Positions 7,900 through 15,606 of a DNA stretch of 47,337 nucleotides are shown piece after piece. The notes below the pieces were generated by a model. It did not search any database and was not told where the DNA came from. It saw only the letters and a list, made by a program, of their open reading frames with translations. Position 1 is the stretch's first letter, and each line of letters starts with the position of its first letter. Source of the stretch: Clostridiales bacterium (lineage in GTDB: Bacteria > Bacillota > Clostridia > Oscillospirales > CAG-272); assembly GCA_022791195.1 (NCBI GenBank), contig JAAVYP010000050.1, positions 1-47,337 on the forward strand. Reading direction: 5' to 3'. Both the position numbers and the translations under genes were made by a program.

Positions 7900-8854
7900 G
7901 AAACACCTCTTGAGCCAGCGCCGTGATGGCCGCCTGCGCTTCGTCTGCCGATGCAGCCGACAGGGTGCAGCCGGCCGCCCGCTTGTGTCCGCCCCCGCCC
8001 AGCTTGGCGCACAGCGCCGCGCAGTCGATGCCCTCGGCCGAGCGCATGGAGATTTTATATACCTGCGGATTTTTCTCGCTTTGTCTGGCCGAAACGGCCA
8101 GTTCAACCCCGGCAATCTGCCGCAGCAGGGTGGAGGCATTGCCGAAATGCTCGTCACAAAAGCCGGCGGCCTGTTTGGCTTGGTTATCCGCCGTGACAAT
8201 GGCAAAGCGTCCGTCAAACAAAAAGGCCGCGTGGGTGTATACATAGCCGGCGGCCGCCGCTTCTTGCTTCGAGACGGTTTCAAACAGTTTTTCGGACAGC
8301 CAAGCCCCATCCGCACCGGCCGCAAGCAGGCGGGCCGCCGTCTCAAAGGTGCGCGCACGCACGTTGGAATACCGGAACCCGCCGGTATCCGAAGCAATGG
8401 CGCAGTATAAATCATTCGCGCACTTGGCGGTAAGCCCGCCCATAAGCTCGGCCAGCTCAGCAATGATTTCGCCGGCCGCCGCCGCTTCGGCGTCCACATA
8501 GCCGACTCTGCCAAAATCAGGCGAAATCAGGTGATGGTCAATCTTGATGTCCACCCGTTCCAGCCACTCGTCCTTTAAAGCGCCCAGCTGCTCGGGCGAG
8601 GCTACGTCCACCGTAATGACCAGATCAGGCGCAAAGCCGGCCGGCACGGCGTCCTCGGTAAATAAAAAAGCAAGACGGGCCGGCACAGGGTCGGCGCACA
8701 AAACAATCGCCTGTTTGCCCTGGCCGACGATCATTTCCTTCAGCGCGTACGCGCTGCCCAGCGCATCCCCGTCCGGATTTGCGTGGCAAAGAATGGCCGC
8801 GCTGTTCGCCGCCTTGATGCGTTCGGCAATCTGTGTGAGTTCAATTCGTTTCAT
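7892..8854 (-). CDS. nrnA: DHH-family nanoRNase / pAp phosphatase
   Basis: A 320-residue bifunctional oligoribonuclease and 3'-phosphoadenosine-5'-phosphate phosphatase. DHH metal motifs are visible: HANPDGDALGSA, ITVDVA, the signature IDHH, and ASDTGG. The C-terminal DHHA1 domain carries GGGGHKRAAGC. The ATG at 8854 is preferred over 8872 because GAGGAG lies 10 nt upstream. It overlaps rbfA by 14 nt and truB by 8 nt, so translation is probably coupled. Confidence 0.93.
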   Translation of the reverse strand: MKRIELTQIAERIKAANSAAILCHANPDGDALGSAYALKEMIVGQGKQAIVLCADPVPARLAFLFTEDAVPAGFAPDLVITVDVASPEQLGALKDEWLERVDIKIDHHLISPDFGRVGYVDAEAAAAGEIIAELAELMGGLTAKCANDLYCAIASDTGGFRYSNVRARTFETAARLLAAGADGAWLSEKLFETVSKQEAAAAGYVYTHAAFLFDGRFAIVTADNQAKQAAGFCDEHFGNASTLLRQIAGVELAVSARQSEKNPQVYKISMRSAEGIDCAALCAKLGGGGHKRAAGCTLSAASADEAQAAITALAQEVFHE

Positions 8855-9203
8855 GCGGCTCGCTCTCCTCAATGTCCTTTAACAGCTGCATAATATGCGC
8901 GCCGTGCTCGGCCGACTCGTCATAATAAAAGGTGAGCGCCGGCGTCACGCGCAGATTGAGCGATGCGGCAAGCCGGCTGCGGATGAATCCTTTGGCCCGT
9001 TCCAGCGCCTCTTTGACCTCGGTCTGCGCCCCGGCGCCAATGACCGAATAATATATTTTTGCAAATTTTAAATCGGCGCTGACGTCGCACGCGGTCACCG
9101 TGACTAAATTCCGCTGTATGCGGGGGTCTTTAATCTCCCGCAAAATGACGGCCATCTCTTTGGCCACCTCGTCGTTTATTCTTCCTCTTCTATAATTCGG
9201 CAT
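8841..9203 (-). CDS. rbfA: 30S ribosome-binding factor A
   Basis: A 120-residue small-subunit assembly factor with a KH-like fold. Family features are the N-terminal RINDEVAKEMAVILREIKDPR, the VTACDVSADLKFAKIYYSV strand pair and the TPALTFYYDESAEHG end. It starts the rbfA-nrnA-truB operon. In many Firmicutes nusA and infB lie just upstream; here the upstream sequence is a structured repeat array and then pdxT. Confidence 0.95.
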   Translation of the reverse strand: MPNYRRGRINDEVAKEMAVILREIKDPRIQRNLVTVTACDVSADLKFAKIYYSVIGAGAQTEVKEALERAKGFIRSRLAASLNLRVTPALTFYYDESAEHGAHIMQLLKDIEESEPHETN

Positions 9204-9273
9204 GTTGATTTCCGCCTTTCTAAGCTGTAAACAGCATTCTGTATTTTTTGTTTAGTATTCTCTTTTTGCTTCC

Positions 9274-9303
9274 ATTATATAATGTAGATTACGATAGAAG
9301 CAA
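9274..9303 (-). promoter_or_regulatory. Promoter of rbfA-nrnA-truB
   Basis: Minus-strand TTGCTT (9303-9298) and TATAAT (9279-9274) with an 18-bp spacer lie 70 nt upstream of rbfA, just downstream of the repeat array. Confidence 0.6.
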
Positions 9304-9329
9304 ATCTTTGGTTCGCTTCGCTATTCCGC

Positions 9330-9677
9330 AAAGTTTTAGCTCACTGAAAGTACGACATTCCAGCAAAGCTGGAAGTCGGACGTTTTTGGCAAAGCCGAAA
9401 TGCCGCTTGGAAAAGCGAAAAGATAAACTTTAGAAGCTAACCGCAGGTTCTCTTTATTATAATATAAAATTTTCACTACCATGGAATTTAACGGTGCCGG
9501 TTTTACCGGCAGAGCGTGCATATGCACGTTCAGTTAAATTTTAGAAGCTAACCGCAGGTTTGCTTCGTGATACCACAATTTTTCAGCAAACCAAAAGTTT
9601 ATCGGTTTTGGCAAAGCCAAAATTTCGCTTGGTTAAGCGAAAAGATAAACTTTGGAAGCTAACCGCAGGTTTGCTTC
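9330..9677 (-). repeat. Three copies of a structured repeat upstream of rbfA
   Basis: Read on the minus strand, each unit starts with a hairpin, GAAGCAAACC-tgc-GGTTAGCTTC (perfect arms in the units at 9655-9677 and 9544-9566, degraded near 9433-9455). An outer stem follows (AAAGTTTATC with GATAAACTTT in the first unit) enclosing two further hairpins such as TTTTCGCTT/AAGCGAAA and TTTTGGC-ttt-GCCAAAA. In the middle unit the inner stems are replaced by GTGCATATGCAC and GCCGG/CCGGC, and the outer stem by AATTTAAC/GTTAAATT. Shape is kept while sequence changes. Nothing coding was found in 9204-9883. Confidence 0.8.
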
Positions 9678-9712
9678 ATTATACTATAAATTTCGACGGA
9701 CTTCAACCCAAA

Positions 9713-9760
9713 TAAAAATCCCGCCGCAAGACAGCTTGGCTGACAGACGGCGGGGGTTTG
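9713..9760 (-). terminator. Terminator downstream of pdxT
   Basis: CCCGCCG (9720-9726) pairs with CGGCGGG (9748-9754). The 21-nt loop itself holds a CAGC/GCTG stem. T-rich sequence follows on the minus strand, and there is also a T-rich tail on the plus strand. Confidence 0.7.
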
Positions 9761-9883
9761 TTTTGCTTTTACCCTTTTCGCAATTTCTCTAATACGATTT
9801 TGAACGCGGGGGATGTTTTGATCTTTTCGTATAGCCTGATGAGTGAAGAGCGCTCAAGAGTGCTTATTTCCCGGCACGACAGA

Positions 9884-10459
9884 TTACAACCGGCTTTGTT
9901 CCACCATTTCCGCAAAATATTGATGCACCGATGTATCCTCATTGAGTTCAGGATGAAAGGCCGTCACCAACTGGTTTTTCTGTCTGGCGGCCACAATGTG
10001 TCCGCCGGCTTCGGCCAACACCTGTGCTTCGCCCGACACCGCCGCGATATACGGTGCGCGGATAAAGGTCATGGGAATGATGCCGATGCCCTTGAATTCT
10101 GCCTCGGTATAAAAGCTGCCCAGCTGCCGGCCATAGGCGTTGCGCACAGCGGTCATTTGCATAGTGGCAAAGTGGCTGCGCGTATCGTTTTCAATCTTCT
10201 CAGCCAGCAAAAGCAAACCGGCACAGGTGCCGAACACCGGCAAGCCGGCCTCTATTTTCTCTTTAAGCGGTGCAAATAAACCAAGCTCCCGTAACAGCTT
10301 GCCCTGCACCGTGCTTTCGCCGCCGGGGATAATGAGACCGTCAAAGGGTCTTTCAATATCCCGCCTTTGGCGGATCTCAAACGAAGAAACCCCTATTTTC
10401 GCCAGCATTTGTTCGTGCTCTATAAACGCCCCCTGCAGGGCCAGTACCGCGATTTGCAT
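9884..10459 (-). CDS. pdxT: Pyridoxal 5'-phosphate synthase glutaminase subunit
   Basis: A 191-residue class I glutamine amidotransferase that supplies ammonia to PdxS for vitamin B6 cofactor synthesis. The catalytic triad is visible: Cys79 in VFGTCAG, and His169 and Glu171 in AFHPEL. PGGEST near 46 and the N-terminal IAVLALQGAFIEH are family signatures. It follows pdxS after 3 nt, as expected for a two-subunit complex. The gene ends ahead of a hairpin terminator. Confidence 0.97.
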   Translation of the reverse strand: MQIAVLALQGAFIEHEQMLAKIGVSSFEIRQRRDIERPFDGLIIPGGESTVQGKLLRELGLFAPLKEKIEAGLPVFGTCAGLLLLAEKIENDTRSHFATMQMTAVRNAYGRQLGSFYTEAEFKGIGIIPMTFIRAPYIAAVSGEAQVLAEAGGHIVAARQKNQLVTAFHPELNEDTSVHQYFAEMVEQSRL

Positions 10460-10462
10460 GAA

Positions 10463-11338
10463 TTATTTGCCTCTTTCCGCCATTAACAGCTCAATTTCCT
10501 GTTCGTTAATGCCGACCATGGCTTCGCCTAAATCCTCTGACAGCGCCGCTAACAGCGAAGCGTCGGTAAAGTTCGTCACCGCCTTGACAATGGCAGCCGC
10601 CCGTTTTTCCGGATTGCCCGATTTAAAAATGCCTGATCCGACAAACACGCCCTCGGCACCAAGCTGCATCATCAGCGCCGCGTCGGCAGGTGTTGCCACG
10701 CCGCCCGCCGCAAAGTTGACAACCGGCAGTTTTTTGTGTTCATGAACATAAATCACTAACTCATAGGGCACCTGCAACAGCTTGGCTGTGTCGAACAGCT
10801 CGTCCTCGGCCATCGCGCCGATGCGGCGGATTTCCGACTGCATCATGCGCATATGGCGCACGGCCTGCACCACGTCGCCGGTGCCCGGCTCGCCCTTGGT
10901 ACGAATCATGGCTGCGCCCTCGTTGATCCGGCGCAGGGCCTCGCCCAAGTCCTTGGCACCGCAGACAAACGGCACGTCAAACTTGGTTTTGTCGATATGA
11001 TATTTATCATCAGCGGGGGAGAGCACCTCGCTTTCGTCGATGTAGTCAATCTCAATGGCCTGTAAAATCTGCGCTTCGGCAAAATGGCCGATCCGGCACT
11101 TGGCCATAACCGGAATGGACACGGCCTGTTGAATGCCCTTGATCATCTTCGGGTCGCTCATGCGGGAGACGCCGCCAGCCGCGCGAATGTCAGCCGGAAT
11201 GCGCTCAAGCGCCATGACGGCGCACGCGCCGGCCGCTTCGGCGATTTTCGCCTGCTCGGGTGTGGTTACGTCCATGATGACGCCGCCTTTCAGCATTTGC
11301 GCTAAGTTTTTGTTCAGTTCAAATCGATTGTTTTCCAT
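10463..11338 (-). CDS. pdxS: Pyridoxal 5'-phosphate synthase lyase subunit
   Basis: A 291-residue TIM-barrel enzyme that condenses ribose 5-phosphate, glyceraldehyde 3-phosphate and ammonia into PLP. The Schiff-base lysine is Lys80 in VMAKCRIGH. The second lysine lies in [11 protein letters not shown], and the [20 protein letters not shown] phosphate-binding stretch is present. The start at 11338 follows GGAGG; the longer frame to 11407 has no site. The many PLP enzymes nearby (LysA, DapL) would use this cofactor. Confidence 0.97.
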   Translation of the reverse strand: MENNRFELNKNLAQMLKGGVIMDVTTPEQAKIAEAAGACAVMALERIPADIRAAGGVSRMSDPKMIKGIQQAVSIPVMAKCRIGHFAEAQILQAIEIDYIDESEVLSPADDKYHIDKTKFDVPFVCGAKDLGEALRRINEGAAMIRTKGEPGTGDVVQAVRHMRMMQSEIRRIGAMAEDELFDTAKLLQVPYELVIYVHEHKKLPVVNFAAGGVATPADAALMMQLGAEGVFVGSGIFKSGNPEKRAAAIVKAVTNFTDASLLAALSEDLGEAMVGINEQEIELLMAERGK

Positions 11339-11472
11339 TTTTTGCCTCCATGTTCCTGCTGCGACTGGTTGTAAGGAACTGCTTTCGCGCAAGCCTTGGC
11401 GCAGCACAAGGCTTGTTCCCTCTTTTTTCTTCGTTCTGTTTCTTTTATCAACGCGGTACTGTACCGCTTGGC

Positions 11473-11910
11473 CTATATCACATAATCGTTGGCATAGCCC
11501 TCTCGCTGCTGATCAAGCAAGTCTTGCAGGGTGATGCTGTCCAAATACTCGTTGATAACACGGGCCAGCCCTTGCCACACCGGCAGGGTTGCGCAGTCTG
11601 CCTTGCGCTCGCAAACGATTGGATCCTGCTCTAAACAGGCCACCGGGGCAAGACCCCCTTCGGTAAGACGCAAAATTTCGCCCACTGTATATTGGCTCGG
11701 TGAACCGGCCAGTGCATAGCCCCCTTGAAAACCCCGGTTTGTCCGCAGAATATTGGATTTATTAAACACGGGCACAATTTGCTCTAAATATTTTTTTGAT
11801 ATACTCTGCCGTTCGGCAATTTCCTTTAAGGCAATAAAGCCGCACGCCTGATGCTCTGCCAAATCCAGCAGCATGCGCAGTGCGTAACGTCCTTTGGTAG
11901 ATATTTTCAT
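11473..11910 (-). CDS. Rrf2-family transcriptional regulator
   Basis: A 145-residue DNA-binding protein. The winged helix is [19 protein letters not shown] with the recognition region [17 protein letters not shown] and the GFQGGYALA wing. Three cysteines (Cys92, Cys100, Cys106) lie where IscR-type members bind an iron-sulfur cluster, but the first spacing is seven residues rather than the usual five. Iron-sulfur or redox sensing is therefore plausible, as is a CymR-like role in cysteine control. The ATG at 11910 follows AAGGAG. An inverted repeat in its own promoter suggests autoregulation. Confidence 0.9.
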   Translation of the reverse strand: MKISTKGRYALRMLLDLAEHQACGFIALKEIAERQSISKKYLEQIVPVFNKSNILRTNRGFQGGYALAGSPSQYTVGEILRLTEGGLAPVACLEQDPIVCERKADCATLPVWQGLARVINEYLDSITLQDLLDQQREGYANDYVI

Positions 11911-11936
11911 ATCACGGCTCCTTTTTTGATTACCTA

Positions 11937-11965
11937 ATAATAACATATTTTTAGTATGTTTTCAA
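11937..11965 (-). promoter_or_regulatory. Promoter and operator of the Rrf2 gene
   Basis: Minus-strand TTGAAA (11965-11960) and TATTAT (11942-11937) have a 17-bp spacer. The inverted repeat AACATA-N7-TATGTT (11942-11960) fills that spacer, the position of a classic repressor site. Confidence 0.65.
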
Positions 11966-12011
11966 GAGAAGAATCAAAGTCTCTTGTTTGATATCCGCTT
12001 GGCCATCTATG

Positions 12012-12377
12012 CTAAATGACATCATGCCCGGCCGCAGTGAACGCAGCGGCCGCTTTGTCAAAATCCGCTTCTTTGACCAAGAGATAGTCAGTATTATAGG
12101 TTGATACGGCAAATAAGCCGATCTCATTCTGTGCCAGTATACCCGACAGCTCGGCCAGAATGCCAATGAGCGAAAAATCGAGCACCCCTTGTATAGCAAA
12201 ACCCCGCCAGCCGTCTTCTCTTGCCACTGTGTCAATCGGGACGTCCTCGGTTTTACACACCAATGATAATTCGTCCTCGGTCTTGGCGATAAAATAAAAG
12301 TCTTTGCGAAGGTCGAGCGCCATGGTGGTGCTGATCTTGCACACGGTCAGCGCCAAGGACAATCTTTTCAGTGTCAT
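12012..12377 (-). CDS. ACT-domain protein
   Basis: A 121-residue protein resembling the small two-ACT-domain proteins of Firmicutes that bind amino acids. The first half (RLSLALTVCKIS...DFYFIAKTEDELSLVCKTED) and the second (GFAIQGVLDFSLIGILAELSGILAQNEIGLFAVSTYNTDYLLV) each show the expected alternation of strands and helices. The LAELSGILAQNEIGLFAVST segment is a typical ligand-binding ACT turn. No enzyme domain is attached, so a sensory or allosteric role is inferred. It has its own promoter. Confidence 0.82.
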   Translation of the reverse strand: MTLKRLSLALTVCKISTTMALDLRKDFYFIAKTEDELSLVCKTEDVPIDTVAREDGWRGFAIQGVLDFSLIGILAELSGILAQNEIGLFAVSTYNTDYLLVKEADFDKAAAAFTAAGHDVI

Positions 12378-12409
12378 GCGGAACCCCTCTTTTCATGATA
12401 GCCTGTCTG

Positions 12410-12438
12410 ATTATAGCACACCATGTCATGGCTGTCAA
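12410..12438 (-). promoter_or_regulatory. Promoter of the ACT-domain gene
   Basis: Minus-strand TTGACA (12438-12433) and TATAAT (12415-12410) with a 17-bp spacer: a full consensus sigma-A promoter. Confidence 0.85.
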
Positions 12439-12517
12439 AACAGGTGTCCTGAAGATTGCCCCGCCCGCACAAAAAAGAAAAATCTTTCGATAAAATTTTA
12501 AAAAAAGCAAATACTGC

Positions 12518-12550
12518 TTGACAAATGATACTATGTGTTGTATAGTATTA
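12518..12550 (+). promoter_or_regulatory. padR promoter with palindromic operator
   Basis: TTGACA (12518-12523) and TATAGT (12541-12546) have a 17-bp spacer. A perfect inverted repeat, ATACTAT-N7-ATAGTAT (12528-12548), covers the spacer and -10 element. This ATACT/AGTAT type is known for PadR-family repressors. In the leader TCTGAAAAA and TTTTTCAGA (about 12566-12590) form a hairpin between a Shine-Dalgarno-like GAAAGGAGG (12554-12562) and the padR start. Confidence 0.85.
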
Positions 12551-12619
12551 GGCGAAAGGAGGCAAATCTGAAAAAGTTGTTTTTTCAGACAAGCAATTTA
12601 GAAAGGTATGGTCATATAA

Positions 12620-12952
12620 ATGGATATACAACTTAAACGGGGCTTGTTAGACGTCTGCGTTTTGGCCGCCATCAAAAATGAGCCTTCCTATGGCTATCAG
12701 ATTATTAAGGAGATAAAGCCCTATGTCGATATCTCTGAATCGACTCTGTATCCGATATTGCGAAGATTAGAAGCCTCATCCTATTTACAGGTGCACGCAG
12801 CCGAGCACAACGGCCGTTTGCGGAAATATTATCACATCACCGGGGCCGGGCTTACCCGTCTTGCTGATTTTATAGAGGAATGGAAGGAAATGACCTCGAT
12901 TTACCAATACGTCACCCGCGAAGAGGCGCCGTGTGAACCGGACAGAACATAA
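12620..12952 (+). CDS. PadR-family transcriptional regulator
   Basis: A 110-residue winged-helix repressor. Family signatures are RGLLDVCVLAAIKNEPSYGYQIIKEI, SESTLYPILRRLEASSYLQ (recognition helix) and GRLRKYYHITGAGLTRL (wing). The first codon follows AGAAAGG at 12600-12606. It heads the common Firmicutes arrangement PadR - DUF1700 - DUF4097, in which the regulator represses its own operon, often in response to cell-envelope stress. The palindrome on its promoter fits that role. Confidence 0.93.
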   Translation: MDIQLKRGLLDVCVLAAIKNEPSYGYQIIKEIKPYVDISESTLYPILRRLEASSYLQVHAAEHNGRLRKYYHITGAGLTRLADFIEEWKEMTSIYQYVTREEAPCEPDRT

Positions 12953-12978
12953 ATTTAGAAAGAAAGGAACCGAAGCGA

Positions 12979-13578
12979 ATGAATAAGGAACAATTTTTGT
13001 CGGCCATACAAGAAGAGCTGGCCGGATTCAACCAACAGGATATTGACCCAACGATCGACTATTACCGCGAAATGATTGACGACCGTATCGAAGAGGGATT
13101 GACCGAAGAACAGGCGGTTGAGGCCATGGGGCCGGTTTCTGACATTATATCGCAGATTTTAACCGACACGCCGCTGGCCAAGCTCATCAAATCAACCAAG
13201 TCGGTCAAGCGGGGCATGCGTCCGTGGGAAATCACCCTGCTGATTATTGGTTCACCCATCTGGGCCTCGCTGCTGCTTGGTGCCGCCGCGTTGCTTTTTG
13301 GCCTGTATCTGCTCATCTGGGCCGGGGTAGTGCTGCTCTATGCTGCTGACCTGTGTTTTGCCAGCGCCGGTTTTGGGATTGTCGCCAGTCTTTTTCTTCT
13401 CTTTACCGGCCAGCCTGTACAAGCTCTGTTTTTCGTCGGCGGCGGATTATTTTGCGCGGGCATTGCCATTGTGCTGTTTTTCGGCTGCAACAAGGTGTCC
13501 CTTGGCGTCGTGAAGCTTAGCAAAGGCTTTGTCATGCGGCTCAAACGCTATATCTTGAAAAAAGGAGGCAAAAAATGA
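12979..13578 (+). CDS. DUF1700 family membrane protein
   Basis: A 199-residue protein. The N-terminal 75 residues are a soluble helical domain typical of DUF1700 (MNKEQFLSAIQEELAGFNQQD ... DDRIEEGLTEEQAVEAMG). Three or four hydrophobic segments follow from about residue 85 to 180. It starts 27 nt after padR with AAAGGA. Its stop overlaps the next start (ATGA), so it is coupled to the DUF4097 gene. The function is unproven; the family nearly always travels with PadR and DUF4097. Confidence 0.88.
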   Translation: MNKEQFLSAIQEELAGFNQQDIDPTIDYYREMIDDRIEEGLTEEQAVEAMGPVSDIISQILTDTPLAKLIKSTKSVKRGMRPWEITLLIIGSPIWASLLLGAAALLFGLYLLIWAGVVLLYAADLCFASAGFGIVASLFLLFTGQPVQALFFVGGGLFCAGIAIVLFFGCNKVSLGVVKLSKGFVMRLKRYILKKGGKK

Positions 13579-14600
13579 ATCCGAAAAAGAAAATTGCTCT
13601 CATCATAGCGGCGGTTTTCGCCGCGGCAGGCATCATCGCGCTTTTTGCCGCCTGTCTGCTCATACAATTTGATTTTACGAGGTTAAACACCATGAAATTT
13701 GAAGCAAAAACCCATGAGGTTTCCGAGAGTTTTCACAACATCAGCATTAGTGATCTCGAGTGCGATGTTATCATTGTGCCGACCGACAACGATCTGTGCC
13801 GGGTGGTTTGTTATGAAACAAGCAAGATTATCAACACCGTTGAGGTGAAAGATGATACCCTGCTGATCACCCGTCAGGATAAGCGGTCTTGGTATGAACA
13901 TTTCGGCATCTGGTGGACCGAAAACAATACGGTGACTCTCTATCTGCCTGAACGTGAATATGAATATCTTTATGTAAAAACCGTCAGCGGCGAGATTTCC
14001 ATAGCTGATTCTTTCACGTTTTGCGATACAAAGCTGCTCAGCACCAGCGGAGATATTGTCTTTACCGGAAATAGCCGCGGCGATCTCTTTGCCAAGACAA
14101 CCAGCGGCAATATCACCCTCAAAAACAGCCAAGCGAAAACGGCAGAAGTCCGCTCCACCAGCGGGGACATCTCCTTTACCGGCGATATACAGGGCGATCT
14201 CCTTCTCAAATCAACAAGCGGGGACATCCGCTTGCAAAACAGCCGGGCAGGCAGGACAGAGGCTTATTCCACCAGCGGAGATTGTTCCCTGTCCGAACTA
14301 AGCATTGCCTCGCTCACTCTTAAAACCACAAGCGGCGGCATAAAAGCCCAGGACGTTACAGCCGAAGGACACGCCGAGCTTGTCTCTACAAGCGGAGACA
14401 TCCGCCTTGACAAAACAGACGCCGCCTCCTTTTTCATCAAGTCGACAAGCGGCGACGTCAAAGGCAGCCTGCTAAGCGGCAAGAATTTTATCACTCATAC
14501 AAGCAGCGGCAGCGTCCAAACACCCGCTTCCATAGAAGGTTCCGGCACATGCGAGATTAAAACGTCCAGCGGGGATATTCGCATTGATGTAGTTTCATAA
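13575..14600 (+). CDS. DUF4097 family beta-strand-repeat surface protein
   Basis: A 341-residue protein with an N-terminal membrane anchor (KIALIIAAVFAAAGIIALFAA) and an extracytoplasmic beta-solenoid. From about residue 130 it repeats a short TSGDI-type motif (TVSGEI, STSGDI, TTSGNI, STSGDI and so on) roughly every 20-25 residues, ending SSGDIRIDVVS. This repeat is diagnostic for DUF4097. AAAGGAGG lies just ahead of the ATG. It is the last gene of the PadR operon, and the terminator follows. The biochemical role is unknown. Confidence 0.9.
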   Translation: MNPKKKIALIIAAVFAAAGIIALFAACLLIQFDFTRLNTMKFEAKTHEVSESFHNISISDLECDVIIVPTDNDLCRVVCYETSKIINTVEVKDDTLLITRQDKRSWYEHFGIWWTENNTVTLYLPEREYEYLYVKTVSGEISIADSFTFCDTKLLSTSGDIVFTGNSRGDLFAKTTSGNITLKNSQAKTAEVRSTSGDISFTGDIQGDLLLKSTSGDIRLQNSRAGRTEAYSTSGDCSLSELSIASLTLKTTSGGIKAQDVTAEGHAELVSTSGDIRLDKTDAASFFIKSTSGDVKGSLLSGKNFITHTSSGSVQTPASIEGSGTCEIKTSSGDIRIDVVS

Positions 14601-14612
14601 ATAAACTGATTC

Positions 14613-14647
14613 TGCGATGCCGTCCGCAGGTGCGATGCCGTCCGCAG
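14613..14647 (+). repeat. Short tandem repeat
   Basis: Two perfect 17-nt copies of TGCGATGCCGTCCGCAG (14613-14629 and 14631-14647) lie between the DUF4097 stop and its terminator. Each can form a small hairpin (TGCG/CGCA). Confidence 0.8.
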
Positions 14648-14653
14648 ACAGGC

Positions 14654-14687
14654 AAAAAGAGCAAGTCAAATCGACTTGCTCTTTTTT
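14654..14687. terminator. Bidirectional terminator
   Basis: AAAAAGAGCAAGTC and GACTTGCTCTTTTTT form a 14-bp stem with a 5-nt loop between convergent genes. Confidence 0.92.
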
Positions 14688-14722
14688 ATTTCTGTTTCAG
14701 GGTGGGTCTATCGACCGTTTCG

Positions 14723-15559
14723 TTAGTCGGCTGACTCAATGGGACCCATGTCCACAAAGGCAGAGCCGCCGGTAACGGCCGGCATTTTGCCGTCCCACTT
14801 CTGTACCTTTTCATATTCGACAATCAGATCGCTTAGGGACTGCGCCAACAGCTTGTTGGCATCCGACTGTGCCTTGGCTTTCGCGGCAATGGCTTCGGCT
14901 TCAGCCTCAGCCGTGATGATGCGCTGTTTTGCCTCGGCCTCGGCGATGACGATGGCTTGCTCCTGCTCGGTTTTTGTTTTCAACAGGTTTTGCTCGGCCA
15001 CCTGCTTGGCTTCGATCGCGCTGTTAAACTCGCTCGAGAAATCAAAGTTGATGATATTGAATTTGTCGATGATAATGCCGTATTCCTGCACCTTTTCTTC
15101 CAGCGAGGCTTTGGTTTCTTCGCCCACCTGGTTGCGCATGGTGATCAGCTCTTCGGCGGTGTACCGGGCGCTGACCGACTTGATGCTCTCCTGCACGGCC
15201 GGCAGTAATACGACAGACTGATAATCCCGCCCGATGTTTTTGTAAATCTTGGCGTTGTCGTTGGGGCCAATGCGGAAGTTGACTGCAATCACGCTGTTCA
15301 CTGTCTGCAAATCCTTAGAGACAGCCGCCGCTTCTACCTCTTCTTTTTGAATCTTGTTGGTCATTTTCTCAACCGTCTGGATAAACGGAATCTTGAAATG
15401 CAGTCCCTCGGACAATACATTCTCTGATACTTTACCCAGTGTGACGACCACGCCGGTGCTGCCGGCCGGCACAATCACAATGCTGGAAGCAATGACGCCG
15501 GCCAGCAATAAAATGACGGCGAGCACGATGACTGTTTTTTTCGTTGTTGCTTTTGTCAT
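14723..15559 (-). CDS. SPFH/prohibitin-family membrane protein
   Basis: A 278-residue protein. It has one N-terminal membrane segment (KTVIVLAVILLLAGVIASSI), the SPFH domain start (VPAGSTGVVVTLGKVSENVLSEGLHFKIPFI), and an Ala/Glu-rich coiled coil from about 190 to 250 (QEQAIVIAEAEAKQRIITAEAEAEAIAAKA). Prohibitin-like proteins form membrane scaffolds and often influence FtsH or HflKC-type proteolysis. No protease gene lies beside it. It follows the DUF1836 gene by 47 nt on the same strand. Confidence 0.92.
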   Translation of the reverse strand: MTKATTKKTVIVLAVILLLAGVIASSIVIVPAGSTGVVVTLGKVSENVLSEGLHFKIPFIQTVEKMTNKIQKEEVEAAAVSKDLQTVNSVIAVNFRIGPNDNAKIYKNIGRDYQSVVLLPAVQESIKSVSARYTAEELITMRNQVGEETKASLEEKVQEYGIIIDKFNIINFDFSSEFNSAIEAKQVAEQNLLKTKTEQEQAIVIAEAEAKQRIITAEAEAEAIAAKAKAQSDANKLLAQSLSDLIVEYEKVQKWDGKMPAVTGGSAFVDMGPIESAD

Positions 15560-15606
15560 GATTTGAAACCTCTTTCTTCTATTATCATATATATTTTGGT
15601 ATACTT

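Noticed and set aside
6979-8514. A 511-residue truB protein
   Set aside because: The first 205 codons overlap nrnA in another frame and are Arg/Pro-rich noise; the true start at 7899 matches the family.
9330-9677. Integron attC sites or IS ends
   Set aside because: The hairpins have GTT/AAC-like words, but there is no conserved core-site pair at cassette ends, no integrase, no transposase and no target-site duplication.
9758-10279. Plus-strand gene of 173 codons opposite pdxT
   Set aside because: It is antisense to a clear, fully motif-bearing pdxT, and its translation has no family features.
14613-14647. Regulatory direct repeat
   Set aside because: It lies between a stop codon and a terminator, so regulation of initiation is unlikely; it is probably a local duplication.
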